Shown here in pieces: positions 21,576 through 32,765 of a stretch of DNA of 64,000 nt. Below the pieces are notes generated by a model, which saw only the letters and a program-made list of their open reading frames with translations, was not told the DNA's origin and did not search any database. Source of the stretch: Dichetophora obliterata (lineage: Eukaryota > Arthropoda > Insecta > Diptera > Sciomyzidae); assembly GCA_963920525.1 (NCBI GenBank), contig OY986435.1, positions 276,908,503-276,972,502 on the forward strand. The letters are read 5' to 3'. Numbering within the stretch: the first letter of the stretch is position 1; each line of letters starts with the position of its first letter. Made by a program: the position numbers and the translations under genes.

Positions 21576-23365
21576 GTAAGTTTAAAAGATATTTTGAAAT
21601 AGTGTTTCATCTTTCGTCAAAAGATGAAGTCTTTAGAAGCAACATTTTTTAAATGATATTTTACTCGAAATGCATCAACTTTACAAAAAAATTGTCTTTA
21701 AGAAATATTTTTAGAATTATGCGAAGAAAGAGTGGTTAAGCTATTTTAAGAATATTTTTTTTTTTTAATTTTTATATATTAAAATTTGGCTATTTGGTCA
21801 AACAGATCAACCTTAAAAACAATTGTGAAGACCAAATAGATACCTAAATTCAGAGTACGTGTGAAAGAATTTTCAAAATTTCACGTAGAATTTTTTGATT
21901 TTCCTCAAAACATCAGGAAAAATTCACAAATTTGAGTTTTAAATTTTTTGAGAAAAACAATTACTCGATAAACCTTGTTTTCAGAATGAGTTCAATTTAA
22001 AAAAATATAGCTGGACTGAAAGATACTGAATTGAAAGACGAAAATATAACAAGCAAAATGTGTCAATAGCTTTAGGTACTTTAAACCACTCTTAACAAGT
22101 TTCAACTACTTTTAAGGTACTATTTAAAAGAACTATGAAGTTTTTTGTAAAAAATTCAATTTGTATACAATATTAATTGTGAAAAATTGGAAATAAAAAT
22201 CGAAAACAAAGCAAGATAGATGGATAGGTAATTTTAAAACGAACATTTTAAAAAATTTTTCGCTAGCGTAGAATTTCTAATTAAGTTTTTAAACAAAAAA
22301 AAGCGAGATTTAAAACAAAACTTTGACCTATATTTTTATATTTTATATTCTATTGGCTTAAGCCGTTCGTAACAACAACAACAACTAGGAAAACTACAAT
22401 TCGAACAGCTGACTTTGTCATCTAGTTTAACTTTTGTCAGACTTGCCTCTAGTCTGAGCTTACCTTGTAATTGTATCATGGAAAAAAAGTACACCATAAT
22501 AAAAGAGAACGTCCTGTAAAGAAACGTATACATTATCAATATCTCACCAAATCGTTGGTCAAACAACTATAGAACATAGATTTCCATGTTATATTAATTT
22601 AAAGAACAAAGCTGAACAATATGGAATTTTGTGGAGTTTGACGAGATGTGCAACATTTTAAATTTTTTTGATATATTTTAATATATCAATATAAAAAGAA
22701 AGTTTGACTTAACTTAACAAAGAGCCACATTTGCCCACCGTTGTGCTATATAGTTGTATGCGAAAGCACTGTGTAGATTCAAAATTATTTGTAAAAACTA
22801 AAATTTTCGTATTACTAACCAGTATCAGTTTCAGCTGAATATTATAAAATGGCCGAATATTCGGTTTCGGCCTAAATTCCGGCTTCGGTCGGACACTAGT
22901 CTTAAGGTTTAACCCTTAAAGTCCAAAATCAAAGTTTTAGTGACTGGATCCGTTGTCATTATCTATAGTATGCACTTTAAATTTCATTGAACTATTAAAA
23001 AACTTACTTATTTTTCAGGAGCAAAAAAAAAACAATTTCACAGATTCACGAAGTGTTTTGTGAAAATATTTAAGAATATTTTGTGGTTTTATATATTGCA
23101 CAAATATTAAACAAGCATTTCCCAGTAACATTTTTATTTTTTAACAAATTGAATTTTGTTAACTATAAATCCGCTCCAATCATTTTCCCCCTTATATGCA
23201 GTTATTCAGTTACTTTTACTGTTTTCACTGAACATTTTCAAAGAAATAATTTTCTGATTGTTTTTACTTATGAGTGGTCAAGTTTAAAAAATGACCACGA
23301 CAATTTTAAGATATCAAGATATCCCATTTTTAATTTTAGAGGTTAATGAGAGGTTATTAAGTAAT

Positions 23366-23943
23366 TACAGAGAAGGAAAACCTATGGACTCACTACAAAA
23401 ATTGATGTACTCATTTTTTTGTATTTAGTTCATGTTTAAATCTGTATTAACTACATAGATCTTTTACGCATTTATGTGTCGCCAATGCATAGATGTATGT
23501 GCTAAATAGTTCTATGTAATGAGTACAGTTCCGATGTTTGTAGTATCATTGATATATTACACAAAATATTAAAAAACTGTATGTTGTGAGTACATAGATT
23601 ATTGACCTATTACATAAATTTTAAATAAATTTTTGTAATGAGTACAAAGATTATTGACCCAAACACACAAAACTATAAATAATTGTCTGTAATGAGAACA
23701 GTTTCGATGTGCCCAGTACATAGCTTATTGACACATTATAAAAATTTATTTACAGTATAATTGTGCTGATAACAGTATCTGCGAAATATTTTTATGTAAT
23801 CAGCACATACATTATTTACTCATTACATGTTTGTAGTAAAAAATTTCATGTAATGAGCGCATACATAATTTACTCATTACATATTTTTAGTGCATAATGT
23901 GATGAGTACATACCATAGATGGACATAATGCATTGGATTATTA
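23366..23943. repeat. Degenerate repeat array with 'taatgagtacat' words
   Basis: About a dozen variants of tgtaatgagtacatagattattgac, in both orientations, fill this stretch of Rox8 intron. The array resembles the interiors of the CACNCAG elements in design but uses different words. Clear terminal repeats were not found. Confidence 0.55.
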
Positions 23944-24269
23944 AAAAAATAAAAAATAAACTGGCCATTTCAACCCTTGGAAGGACTTTGACCTAGCTTC
24001 TATTGATTAATTGTGTAGTGCGTGTTATTATACCGTGTTATACCGAGAACTGGATCTACGTATTTTATGCCGACTCCAAGCGGCTTGTGTTCTTAAGAAG
24101 CTTTACATGGCAATTTTTACTCTCTGAAGTTTTCCATTGTCTGCAGAGAGGTGAAGACAGAACAGAAAAATTAATTCATTTGAAAAACTTTCAGTCTGAG
24201 CTGGAATTGACCGCAACCGCGGTTCTTTAGCTTAGGGGCCACGCACTCTACCCACTAGGCTACGGCCAC
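23944..24269 (-). mobile_element. tRNA-derived SINE with 13-bp target duplications
   Basis: The 13-bp repeat cattggattatta lies at 23931-23943 and 24270-24282, exactly bracketing the unit. Read on the - strand it starts with a tRNA-like head (tggccgtagcctagtgggtagagtg, A box) and a decayed B-box region. The body follows with cagacaatgg, cagagagta, aaagcttct, agccgcttggagtcggca, taataacacgcac and tcaaagtcctt. It ends in a T-rich tail rather than the usual A-rich one. The family is shared with 19215-19424 and 10428-10610. It uses the machinery of a partner LINE. Confidence 0.8.
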
Positions 24270-24282
24270 CATTGGATTATTA

Positions 24283-24800
24283 GTGCATTAAAAATATAAT
24301 TAGCACTATGCGCTTAGAGGTAATGCAAATCGAATTTCCATTACCACTTACAACCTAGTTGTAATATATTTGCATAACCATTAACATGTAATGGCAATGG
24401 GAAAAAATTCATTACCGTTAGTATGTAATGGTAATGGAAAAAAATGCATTACCATTATTATGTAATGGTGAAAGAGATACAATTACATAATACTAGTAAT
24501 CGAAAATTATAATATAAATGGAAAACATTTGCATTACCACAAAAGTTTTAATGGTTATGGAAGAAATTTACATTACCACTAAACTTTCAAAAAATTTCCA
24601 CCAGTTCAAAATTTTTCAAGTATAAAATTCTGTTAGTGACGTTGTTTCAATACAAAGTTTGCAGATCAAGAAAATTCATTAATTGAAAGGGTTACTAAAA
24701 TAAATAATATATAAAGATAATGGAAAAATTATTCTCTGAAGAAGCAATTGTTACACTGTGGTTACACTGTGGTAATGGAAATTTATTTTGCATTACCACT
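24283..24800. repeat. Degenerate repeat array with 'gtaatggtaatgg' words
   Basis: Variants of gtaatggtaatgg and ccattaccatta recur in both orientations, with a 'ggttacactgtgg' direct pair near 24757-24775. Boundaries are unclear. There is no coding frame. Confidence 0.5.
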
Positions 24801-25494
24801 AGGTGGTTAGTTAAATTTAGCCTTGAAAAATGTTGTAAATTTGGTGTTTCAGGTCAATTATTGTCTATTATTGCCGAAGTTGGTAACACATGATCAATCT
24901 ACGCAAACAAGTCAGGGGTTCAGCTAGAGTAGATTGATAGATGGGTAAAATGGCACTATATAAAAACAAAATGTTCGGCATTTGCCAATCTACCCAACAA
25001 GTCGGTGTGAATACCCCTTATATATTCTGCATAAAACTATAGTTTGCTGATAAATAAATATTTATGCATGCTACATCGAACACAAATAAATCAAATTAAT
25101 TGTTACAAAAACGATCAAAAAAAATAATAAAACAAAAAAAGGTATGCACTTTATTTTCTAGGACTTACCTTGATAAATAATTATTCACCTTGAAACTTAT
25201 TCACCTTGATTAATATATATCGTACTGCACTAAAAATAATTTAATTCACAAAACAAACAAACTGATGCAACAAGTCTCCGATGAAAATTGCGGAAAGCCT
25301 CGTTGCGTTGAACAGGTTGAGAACGTGTCGAGAACTTGTTGCGTGCAAGTTGCTTAATCTGAAGGTTCCGGTATAAATACACAGGCTAGAAACTTGAGTT
25401 GAAGTTGCGTTGGCCAAGTGTGGAAAAGGCCTTATGGTCCAATTATGTTCGCGTAACGCAACGTTAAGTGGACGTAGCAAATGGCGGATTTCAC
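24801..25494. other. Intronic, nothing recognised
   Basis: AT-rich intronic DNA without recognisable coding or repeat boundaries. A more GC-balanced stretch lies at 25260-25490 ('acgtagcaaatggcggatt'), but no conserved frame is seen. Confidence 0.4.
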
Positions 25495-25905
25495 GTAGAT
25501 AATTTCGTGTTGATTATGCAGACGTACATCTACTTAAAAAACTTCAACTCAGCTGCTTTTGTTTACAACAAGTAAGATGTTTTTAATTGGTGGCAAATTA
25601 TATTTATTAGCAAATTTACCGCACTTCAAACAAAGGACAGAACAAAAATAGAATTGTGGGTTAAAGACACAATGTATCAGCAAATTTACCGCACATAAAC
25701 TGTTGCTATGGAAATGCAGATATCACCAGTGTTGTCACTTGAAAATTTTAAATAGTGTAGAATCCATCAAGTGGTAGATCCACCACTATTGTGGCAGAGT
25801 GACAACACTGGCTGTCACAAGACCGTAGAGCGACGTAAGTTCAAAATGAAATTGAACTTTTTATATGTTATACGTTTATCTTATGTTGTGAGATAAGATT
25901 CTGTT
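25495..25905 (+). repeat. Intronic duplicated segment, copy 1
   Basis: It reads gtagataatttcgtgttgattatgcagacgtac... to ...gttgtgagataag. It is repeated, diverged, at 26142-26396 and, after an interruption, at 27236-27386. No coding was seen. Confidence 0.65.
25727..25810. mobile_element. 84-bp hAT-like mini-element
   Basis: Perfect 13-bp inverted ends cagtgttgtcact are present. The flanking octamers gatatcac and gctgtcac agree at 6 of 8 positions, compatible with an old 8-bp duplication. It sits inside the duplicated segment. Confidence 0.45.
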
Positions 25906-26141
25906 TTTATCAATATTTTTCTAAGGTTCGTTACGTGGTGCATGTGACATTTACTATGGCCACTTTGCGTTTCATTACGCACACATAACTGGACCATAAC
26001 TTCTTTGCAAACTAAGAAACGAATGACATAAAACAGCAAAAATGTAAGCCGATTGTTTTCGCTGCTGTGCATCTGTGCCTGTGAACGATTCGGCTAATTA
26101 CAACAATACTGAAGTTGTTAGATAGAACTAGACGTACATAA

Positions 26142-26396
26142 TTTCGTGTTAATTATGCAGACGTACATCTAGTTAACAAACTTCAAATCTGCTGCTTTTG
26201 TTTGCAAAAAGTAACACATTTCTAATTGGCAGCAAATTATATTTATTAGCAAATTTACCAAACTAACAACAAACCACAGAATAAAAATTGTTGCGTTAAA
26301 AGACATAATTTATCAGCAAATTTAACGCAAATAAACTGTTGCTATGAAAATGCAGCCATCGCTAGTGTTTTCACTTGAAAATTTTAAATAGTTAAT
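26142..26396 (+). repeat. Intronic duplicated segment, copy 2 (first part)
   Basis: Matches 25495-25760 with scattered substitutions, including 'taatttcgtgttaattatgcagacgtacatct' against 'taatttcgtgttgattatgcagacgtacatct'. It breaks at an inserted element. Confidence 0.65.
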
Positions 26397-26398
26397 AA

Positions 26399-26568
26399 TT
26401 CAAGAATAGCGACAATTCTCTTTTTTAATATTTTTTTTTTTAAAATAGTATTTATATTTTCAGACAAAATGCGAGCGGCCTGAAATTTTGTGATTTGGAT
26501 TTAGGAAGTCCAAATTCATATAATCCGCAAAAACAAAAATTAAAACTAAGAGTTGTCGCTATTCTTGA
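26399..26568. mobile_element. 170-bp MITE with 20-bp TIRs
   Basis: The left end ttcaagaatagcgacaa and its complement at the right bound an AT-rich, non-coding interior. It interrupts copy 2 of the intronic duplication. No target duplication was resolved. Confidence 0.6.
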
Positions 26569-27235
26569 AATGTACCAACAAATTTCCAAAGCCAGTATTT
26601 CTGTACTAAAACAAACATAAAAACAGTACTGTATTTTATAATGAATAGATTTTTTAATACAATATTTTTAAAGAAAATATATAGTTTACATTTAATTTTT
26701 GAATTGAACGTTTACTTAGTAAAAATATAACACAAATTATTAGATACATGCAATAAATTATAAAAGATTTGTTTTTAGCCTTATTCTGATGATTGACAAC
26801 TGTAAATTCATTGACAGGCTAGTCTTTTTTGGTATTTTTATGGTCCATGGAGTTGGAAACTTCCAAATTGTTTTCCCAAAATTGTTTGTTGCGAATATTT
26901 CTTCTGGTGTTGACAGTTTTGTCAAGTTATGAGCTATTGTTTACATTTTAGAATAGAAATCTTTAAAATTGTCAATAAATTTGCAATTTTCAATCGCCAG
27001 AATAAGACTTTAACATCAAAAACAAGTCTTACACAAACAATTAATTTTATTTAAAACAGCTAGCTTAAAATAATAAGCAATTTAGTTATATTTTAGTGTT
27101 TAAATTGGTTACAATTTTCAGATCGTTCTCATTTTGGAGTGTAAATCTGGAATTCTCCAATTAATTAATATTCTTAATTCGGCAGCCATTGTTTCATTTG
27201 CATAAGGACCAACAAATTTGGATATTGCAAAAAAG

Positions 27236-27386
27236 TGGTAAAAGTGGTAGAATTCAAAAAGGTGGTAGGTCTACTACAATTGTGATAAAGTGACAACATT
27301 GTCACAAGACCGTAGAGCGACGTAGAGTTCAATATGAAATTGATCTTTTTATTTGTTATACGCTCCAATTAAGGTTGTGAGATAAG
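27236..27386 (+). repeat. Intronic duplicated segment, copy 2 (second part)
   Basis: Matches 25765-25905: ggtggtaggtctac against gtggtagatccac, then gtcacaagaccgtagagcgacgta and gttgtgagataaga. The 840 bp between 26396 and 27236 is inserted relative to copy 1. Confidence 0.6.
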
Positions 27387-27763
27387 ACCACCTTGCGTTG
27401 CGTTTCGCGAACATAATTGGCGCTGACGACCGCTGTTTTATGTACTTCATTAATTTTCTTTTTTAATCGCATTACAAGAAATATTGATTGCATTACAAGA
27501 AATATTGAACATTACAAGAAATATTGATTGAGTACTCTTTGCTTGTATTTATTATAGTCTGCAATATATTCAGCACCCACTTCGATTTGTTAAATATATT
27601 TTTCATTCATTTTACTAAGTGAATAATTTGATATGCAACCAGTATACGCTCATTTTACCCAGTACATATAGCTCTCGTTGTGTTCCCATACAAGATGCAA
27701 AACAGAGATTTTACATAGATGTCTCTTTACTAACTACATAATTTTTTCTTTTAGCGTATACTA

Positions 27764-28769
27764 GGGCCTTGAATCCCGAAGGGTTTTGGAAAATGCAGAG
27801 ATTTTGGGATTTTAAATCCGTGAACTTGGGATCTTGGGATATTCTGGATCCCGAAATGCCAAAATTTTTAAATAATTGTTTATTATAATAATAAGTTTAA
27901 AAAAGTTTCTGCGTTTTGGCAAAAAGAGTTAAATATCGTTTTTTTTTTCTTTCTTGATTTTAAAAACAGAAATCCAAACGTTATCGTTATTTATACTTAA
28001 AAAATTCAAACACTCAAAAGTTTATAAAACATTTTGTATTTTTACGGGAAACTCTTGTAAATTTATGATTGGAAATATTAATATCACCTGATTAAGTCAG
28101 ATCGAAATAAAATATATTAGAAAATAACGATTATGGTATGATAATTTTTTAAATAAAAAACAACATTTACTCCTTAACTGAAGATACTTGCTTAATTTTT
28201 AAATATTTATATCATATAACAAGTTAATAAAAAATGTTATGACGTTAAAAGTTATGTATATTTCAGAAAAGTTCAAAATTTTTTTCAGATTGAAAACAAA
28301 ACATTTAAAAATAGCAAATAATATTTCACTATGCTGTAAATATAAAAATATAATCATAATTAGTTAGCCAAACCAAACAACATAAATTTATATTGTAAAA
28401 GAAAACAAAACTTCTTACTCAAATGAATTGGTAAGCCGTTAGTAAAGAGTATGATGTGAATAAAATATAATTTTCATAAAAAAAATTATAGTATACTAAT
28501 AAAACTATTGCTACTTTCAAAATTTCATGAAAGTTGAACAGCATAGTAGACAGTATTTTAAGATCACAACCAAAACAAACTCAAAAATAATCTTTCAAAG
28601 TGTATAGAGAGATAACAAGGGAATAAGGTAATTTCGATAAAAAACCCTTCGTTTAAATTGCAGCTGCATTGTTGCTGAAAATTTGTATATTTTTTTGTGA
28701 ATAAAATTATAGGACTTAAGGTTCGGAATACCAGGATTTCGGGATTCGGGATCCCGGGATTGAAAGCCC
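27764..28769. mobile_element. TIR element (about 1.0 kb) with GGGCYTTSAATCCCG ends
   Basis: The left end is gggccttgaatcccg and the right end is the complement of gggctttcaatcccg. TA lies immediately outside both (27762-27763 and 28770-28771), a possible 2-bp duplication. Subterminal 'gggatc', 'ttgggat' and 'cgggatt' words cluster near both ends. There is no transposase frame. Confidence 0.65.
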
Positions 28770-29625
28770 TAGTGTGCACATAGCCTAAAATACAACTTAA
28801 ATAAAACACTACGCAGTGGTCAATCCAAATCGTAATCCGTCACTACGTTTTGAAAGTTTATTAGCATTAATGACAAATATTTAATTTGCTGAATTTAAAA
28901 AAGCCAAAAATATTATTTAATAGATGTGACACACTTTTCCTAATTGTAAAGTTTCATCTTATTTATAACAAGTAAATTCTGCAAAATACATAGAGCGTAC
29001 ACTTTAACGTAAAACATTAAATTTGTTCTATATATAGTTTGCAGAATTATGTGGACAATTTATATGGTGAAAAGTGAGTGTAAAAAACCCCAATGTATTA
29101 ATGTAAATGCGCTTGTATTAATAGTAATGTCAACACTTTGCATGGTTACAACATTTCCAGCAACAAAAGCGTCAGAAATGATTGAACCGCCACCAGGGAC
29201 GCTGACAAAATGACGGATGACTGAATTCATTTGCTAATTGCGAATATTTTTCATGTTCATGTCGAGGGAGGCGTTTATTTTCATGGTATTATTGTTGTAG
29301 TTGCTTGTGTTGTTTATCTACCACCATTTTGGTTGTGGAAATGTCTGGCTGACTGGATGATTGCGAATGTTTGAGTTGCGTATGTGTGTGAGCGCCTGAC
29401 ATGCACACTACTAAACAAACAAGTCAACGCACCGAACTCTCACCAGTCTTGATAATTTTGTATTGTTTTGTACTAAAACTACTTATATATGCAACTGCAA
29501 AAATGACAACAAATGTATCCAAAATGTGTAGTTTTGCAATTGATATATAAAATATATATACGGATTTATGAAACTTATTTTTAATTTCAAATCTAACTTT
29601 GTTATTTATTTTTTATTTATTTCAG

Positions 29626-29782
29626 CATGGGTGTTCAAATTCCCGCAACCTGGCAAGGTGTTGCCACCCAAGCTCAAATATCACCTGCTCAGCAGCTGGC
29701 GACGGGCGTGGCTGGCACAGCCATTCCACAGGCAGCCGGTGTTGTCGCTTATCCCATACAGCAGTTCCAAGTTAGCCCACAG
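29626..29782 (+). CDS. Rox8: Rox8, C-terminal Gln-rich exon
   Basis: This 157-bp exon has acceptor ...ttatttcag and a possible donor cacag|gtatga. The first base completes the split Gly codon; then follow 52 codons: MGVQIPATWQGV, QAQISPAQQLATGVAG, IPQAAGVVAYPIQQFQVSPQ. It is hydrophobic and Gln-rich like the TIA-1/Rox8 tail. If the GT at 29783 is not used, the frame ends two codons later (GTA TGA, stop at 29786-29788), so an unspliced transcript would end VSPQV. If it is spliced, the last exon is not identifiable in the window. Confidence 0.85.
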
Positions 29783-29788
29783 GTATGA

Positions 29789-30904
29789 AGCAATTATTAC
29801 CGTTAATACTATATCTATGTCGTTGAATTGTTTTATTTTTCTAACTTTTATTATATTTTGATAGGAAAATACAACAACTTTTTGCACGCATTTTTAACTA
29901 CCGTTTTTTTTAAACTAATTGTTTGCTTTTTCTTGCTTGGCACTTGCACTCTTTTTTCCAGTTTTTATTGTATTCTTACCACTTTCTTGCAACTTAAAAG
30001 ATAATTTAAAAAATTCACGCTTTAAGTCATATAAATTGCGAGCGGACACAAAAGTTCACACTAAAGTTGTTTACTCTAGAAAGGTTTCAGACTTGTTAAG
30101 TTTTTTATTGTAGTTCTTTAACTCTTCATTGAGAGAAGCTGTAGAAAAAAATATTAGGAATGTGGTTTAAAAAATTAACATTTTGTAGCAACCTTATATT
30201 TTGTAATTTGAGCCAGAAATTTTAAGTGAATTAATTTAATCCTCAGTTATGAGAGAAGAAGAGAAAATTTTATGAAACATCAGAACAAAATAAAATTTAT
30301 GAACTCGTAAGAATTAAAATAGCTAGTAAGGAATTGTTTTTACAATACCACGAAAGTCATGCTTAAGTGAATTCGAAGCTTTGACTATCTTAAACCTCCT
30401 GTCTTAAGCCGCAGAGTGAGTGACAGTTTGCAATTCAGGATTAAATGTTCAACCAATCCGAAAGTTTTAAGTATGAAATCAAAATTGTTCCTATATTTTA
30501 ATTTTTTTTTTCAACTATTCTTGGTTAAAATCCGTATTGATTCATTTACCTAATTTTTGTTTCGTTGTGTGAACTTATTTTGAATTTAAGTTCACTTCTT
30601 CAACTTAGTTCACTTTTTTAATTCTTATACATCTTATATTTAGTTCCTTAACAATTTAAATCGTCTTATATATATATTTTTAGTTAAAAAAAATCAACCT
30701 AATAGACGAAATTTGCAAATTTTTATCTAACTTTCATCTTAGTTTAGTTAAAAAAAATTTATTAAGCCTGATGGAGGTAGTAGAGAGTCATTATTGGAGA
30801 GCCCTTAAACTAGAGGTGTTCCGTGGCTGGCAGCACAAATGCAGTAGTTCTTGTGCTAGAACAAAAACCAAAGGAGTTTTTTAATTTTAAAAGGCTAATT
30901 TAAC
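29789..30904. other. Non-coding, Rox8 3' region or intron
   Basis: AT-rich with no recognised protein. It could be 3' UTR, a further intron or intergenic DNA. Confidence 0.4.
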
Positions 30905-31070
30905 AGCCGCATTCTGGCAAAGTGACAATTGTTACCCAGTATTTTTAAAATTTCTGTGTTTGTTGTAATTTTTTTGATCTTAAAACAAAATTTGAAGCAA
31001 TAAAAAATTACAAACGCAATGAAATAATAAAAATACTGGGTAACAATTGCCACTTTGCCAGAATAGGGCT
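30905..31070. mobile_element. 166-bp near-palindromic MITE
   Basis: The two arms of about 40 bp are nearly identical inverted repeats (attctggcaaagtgacaatt against the complement of attctggcaaagtggcaatt, then gttacccagtattttta). The centre is also partly self-complementary. No target duplication was resolved. Confidence 0.7.
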
Positions 31071-32470
31071 ATAAGAAAAACATAGAGGGTTTAAGAAATA
31101 TTAAATTTAAATATTTTGGGAGGTGTTTCAAATCATGGTTGATGTTTTTTTAATAAATATTTGTGCTTTATGCTAAATAAATTCATAAATACGCACAACT
31201 TCTGTTCAATCAAAAAGGAGTTTTTTTGTGCTTTTTGCCCTTCAAAGCAATGTTATTTTACTATTTTTCAAAAAACAAAAGTTCGAAAAAGTGACTGCAT
31301 TGATTCTGCAAAGATTTGTTGTTGTGCTCTTTGTTTACTTCTTTATTTTTTTAGATTTACCCATTATCATTTATTCACTTTCTACATTCACTTTCACTTT
31401 CTGGAAGGTAGGAGTGTTTTTCATCCAATTTGGCTCATTTTTTTACTTTATCTTGTTTCTTTGAAGAGAAGCTTGTACATTTAATTTCGTAAATAGCTAT
31501 CTTAGCCATAAGCCATGGAACCATATTCAACAATGTTAGTTATAAGATCTCGTGAAGACTCCAAAGTCTACGAGCCTCAAGGGTTATGGAAAACAACTGC
31601 TCCATTAATTGATATATTTGAATTTTTGTAGACAAACTTAAAGTTGCTTGATGATAGTTTTATATTTTTATTCAATTGCAAATGTTTTTATATTTTTAAT
31701 TTGTGCATGATGTGATACAATGCTGAGTGTTTCTCAATCTAATTAAAGTTTGTGGTCTTCATTCATATGATAATTTTAGAATGTATTCAATTTTATACTT
31801 AAAAGACCGCAGTTCAAAGTGATTAACACAGAGTGGTTATATTGGCACCCTTACTTGAAAAAAGGTTTTCAATTAGTTGTTACAATAAAATTAAAGTTTC
31901 ATGAGAGTTTTTAGCCTATTTTAGTTGAACAAATACATCTCATAATAATGGCCACTTCAGGAAATAAAATAGTAATAGGGGAATATCGTCCATTAGACTT
32001 AAGTTTAAATATTTTGTAATACTTCATTGTTTACAAAAAAATATATTCAATATAAAAAGTTAATAGTAGTTATAGTAATTTGCTACGAATTTGATAAAAT
32101 ATTATTTTGTAAGGCTATCTTCCAAAAAATCTGCTATTCTGCTTATCGAGTATTGAATAGCTTTTTTTTTAAACTGTTGTCCAAATGGGCTTTTCTACGA
32201 AACGCAGATATTATTGATTCAATCGAAAATCTACGGAGTCTATCGGCTTATATGAGTTTAAATTATCATAATTACATGATTTCGTTCTAAAGAATCGGTC
32301 CATTGAAAGTTTTTCACTGGGGTTTATAGTAGGAGTTAAAAAAACAAGGTTGTCTGAATTACGAGTTAATTAAAGCCGTGCGTATTATGAAAATAAATCT
32401 TATATGAGAAGGTTTATAAAAGCTCGAACAATCAATACGCAAAATTTCATTATGGTCCTTTCCGTTGTTC
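31071..32470. other. AT-rich non-coding, nothing recognised
   Basis: Hydrophobic short frames here have no conserved features. Confidence 0.4.
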
Positions 32471-32656
32471 TTAACCCTTATGTAAGTCATAAAAAAACAC
32501 CTTGATCAGAGTGACGAGGTACCTTCATATAATTTATATAGAAAAATAGCGTGTAAATGTCTACTCTATTCTAAATAGTGAACAACAGATAGTTAACAAA
32601 TAGTGAATAAAGTATGAAAAGGGAGGAAAACTAAGAAATTTACACTGAAATCTCAT

Positions 32657-32765
32657 CGCCTCTGTGGTGCAGTGCGCTAAAATGCGCTGCCACGGCGATC
32701 CAAGCCCGGGTTCGATTCCCGGTGGTAGCACCACAAAGATTTCTGATGAAGCCTGTAGCAGGGAC
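32657..32765 (+). mobile_element. tRNA-like SINE head
   Basis: The sequence gcctctgtggtgcagtgcgc (A-box-like) is followed by gggttcgattcccgg (a good B box). The would-be acceptor stem does not pair fully (GCCTCTG against GGTAGCA), so this is tRNA-derived rather than a functional tRNA gene. The downstream body is short and unlike the other SINE family in the window. Confidence 0.55.

Larger units (their letters stand above)
21576..29625 (+). other. Rox8 intron of 8,050 bp filled with repeats
   Basis: It begins GTAAGT at 21576 and ends ttatttatttcag at 29625. Joining the exons keeps the frame (GYMGMGVQIPATWQG). Inside are degenerate word arrays, a SINE, short inverted-repeat elements and a local duplication. 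From 21576 to 23365 nothing specific is recognised beyond AT-rich sequence. Confidence 0.85.

Noticed and set aside
32657..32735. Functional tRNA gene with a good B box
   Set aside because: The acceptor ends GCCTCTG and GGTAGCA do not pair, so a SINE head is more likely.
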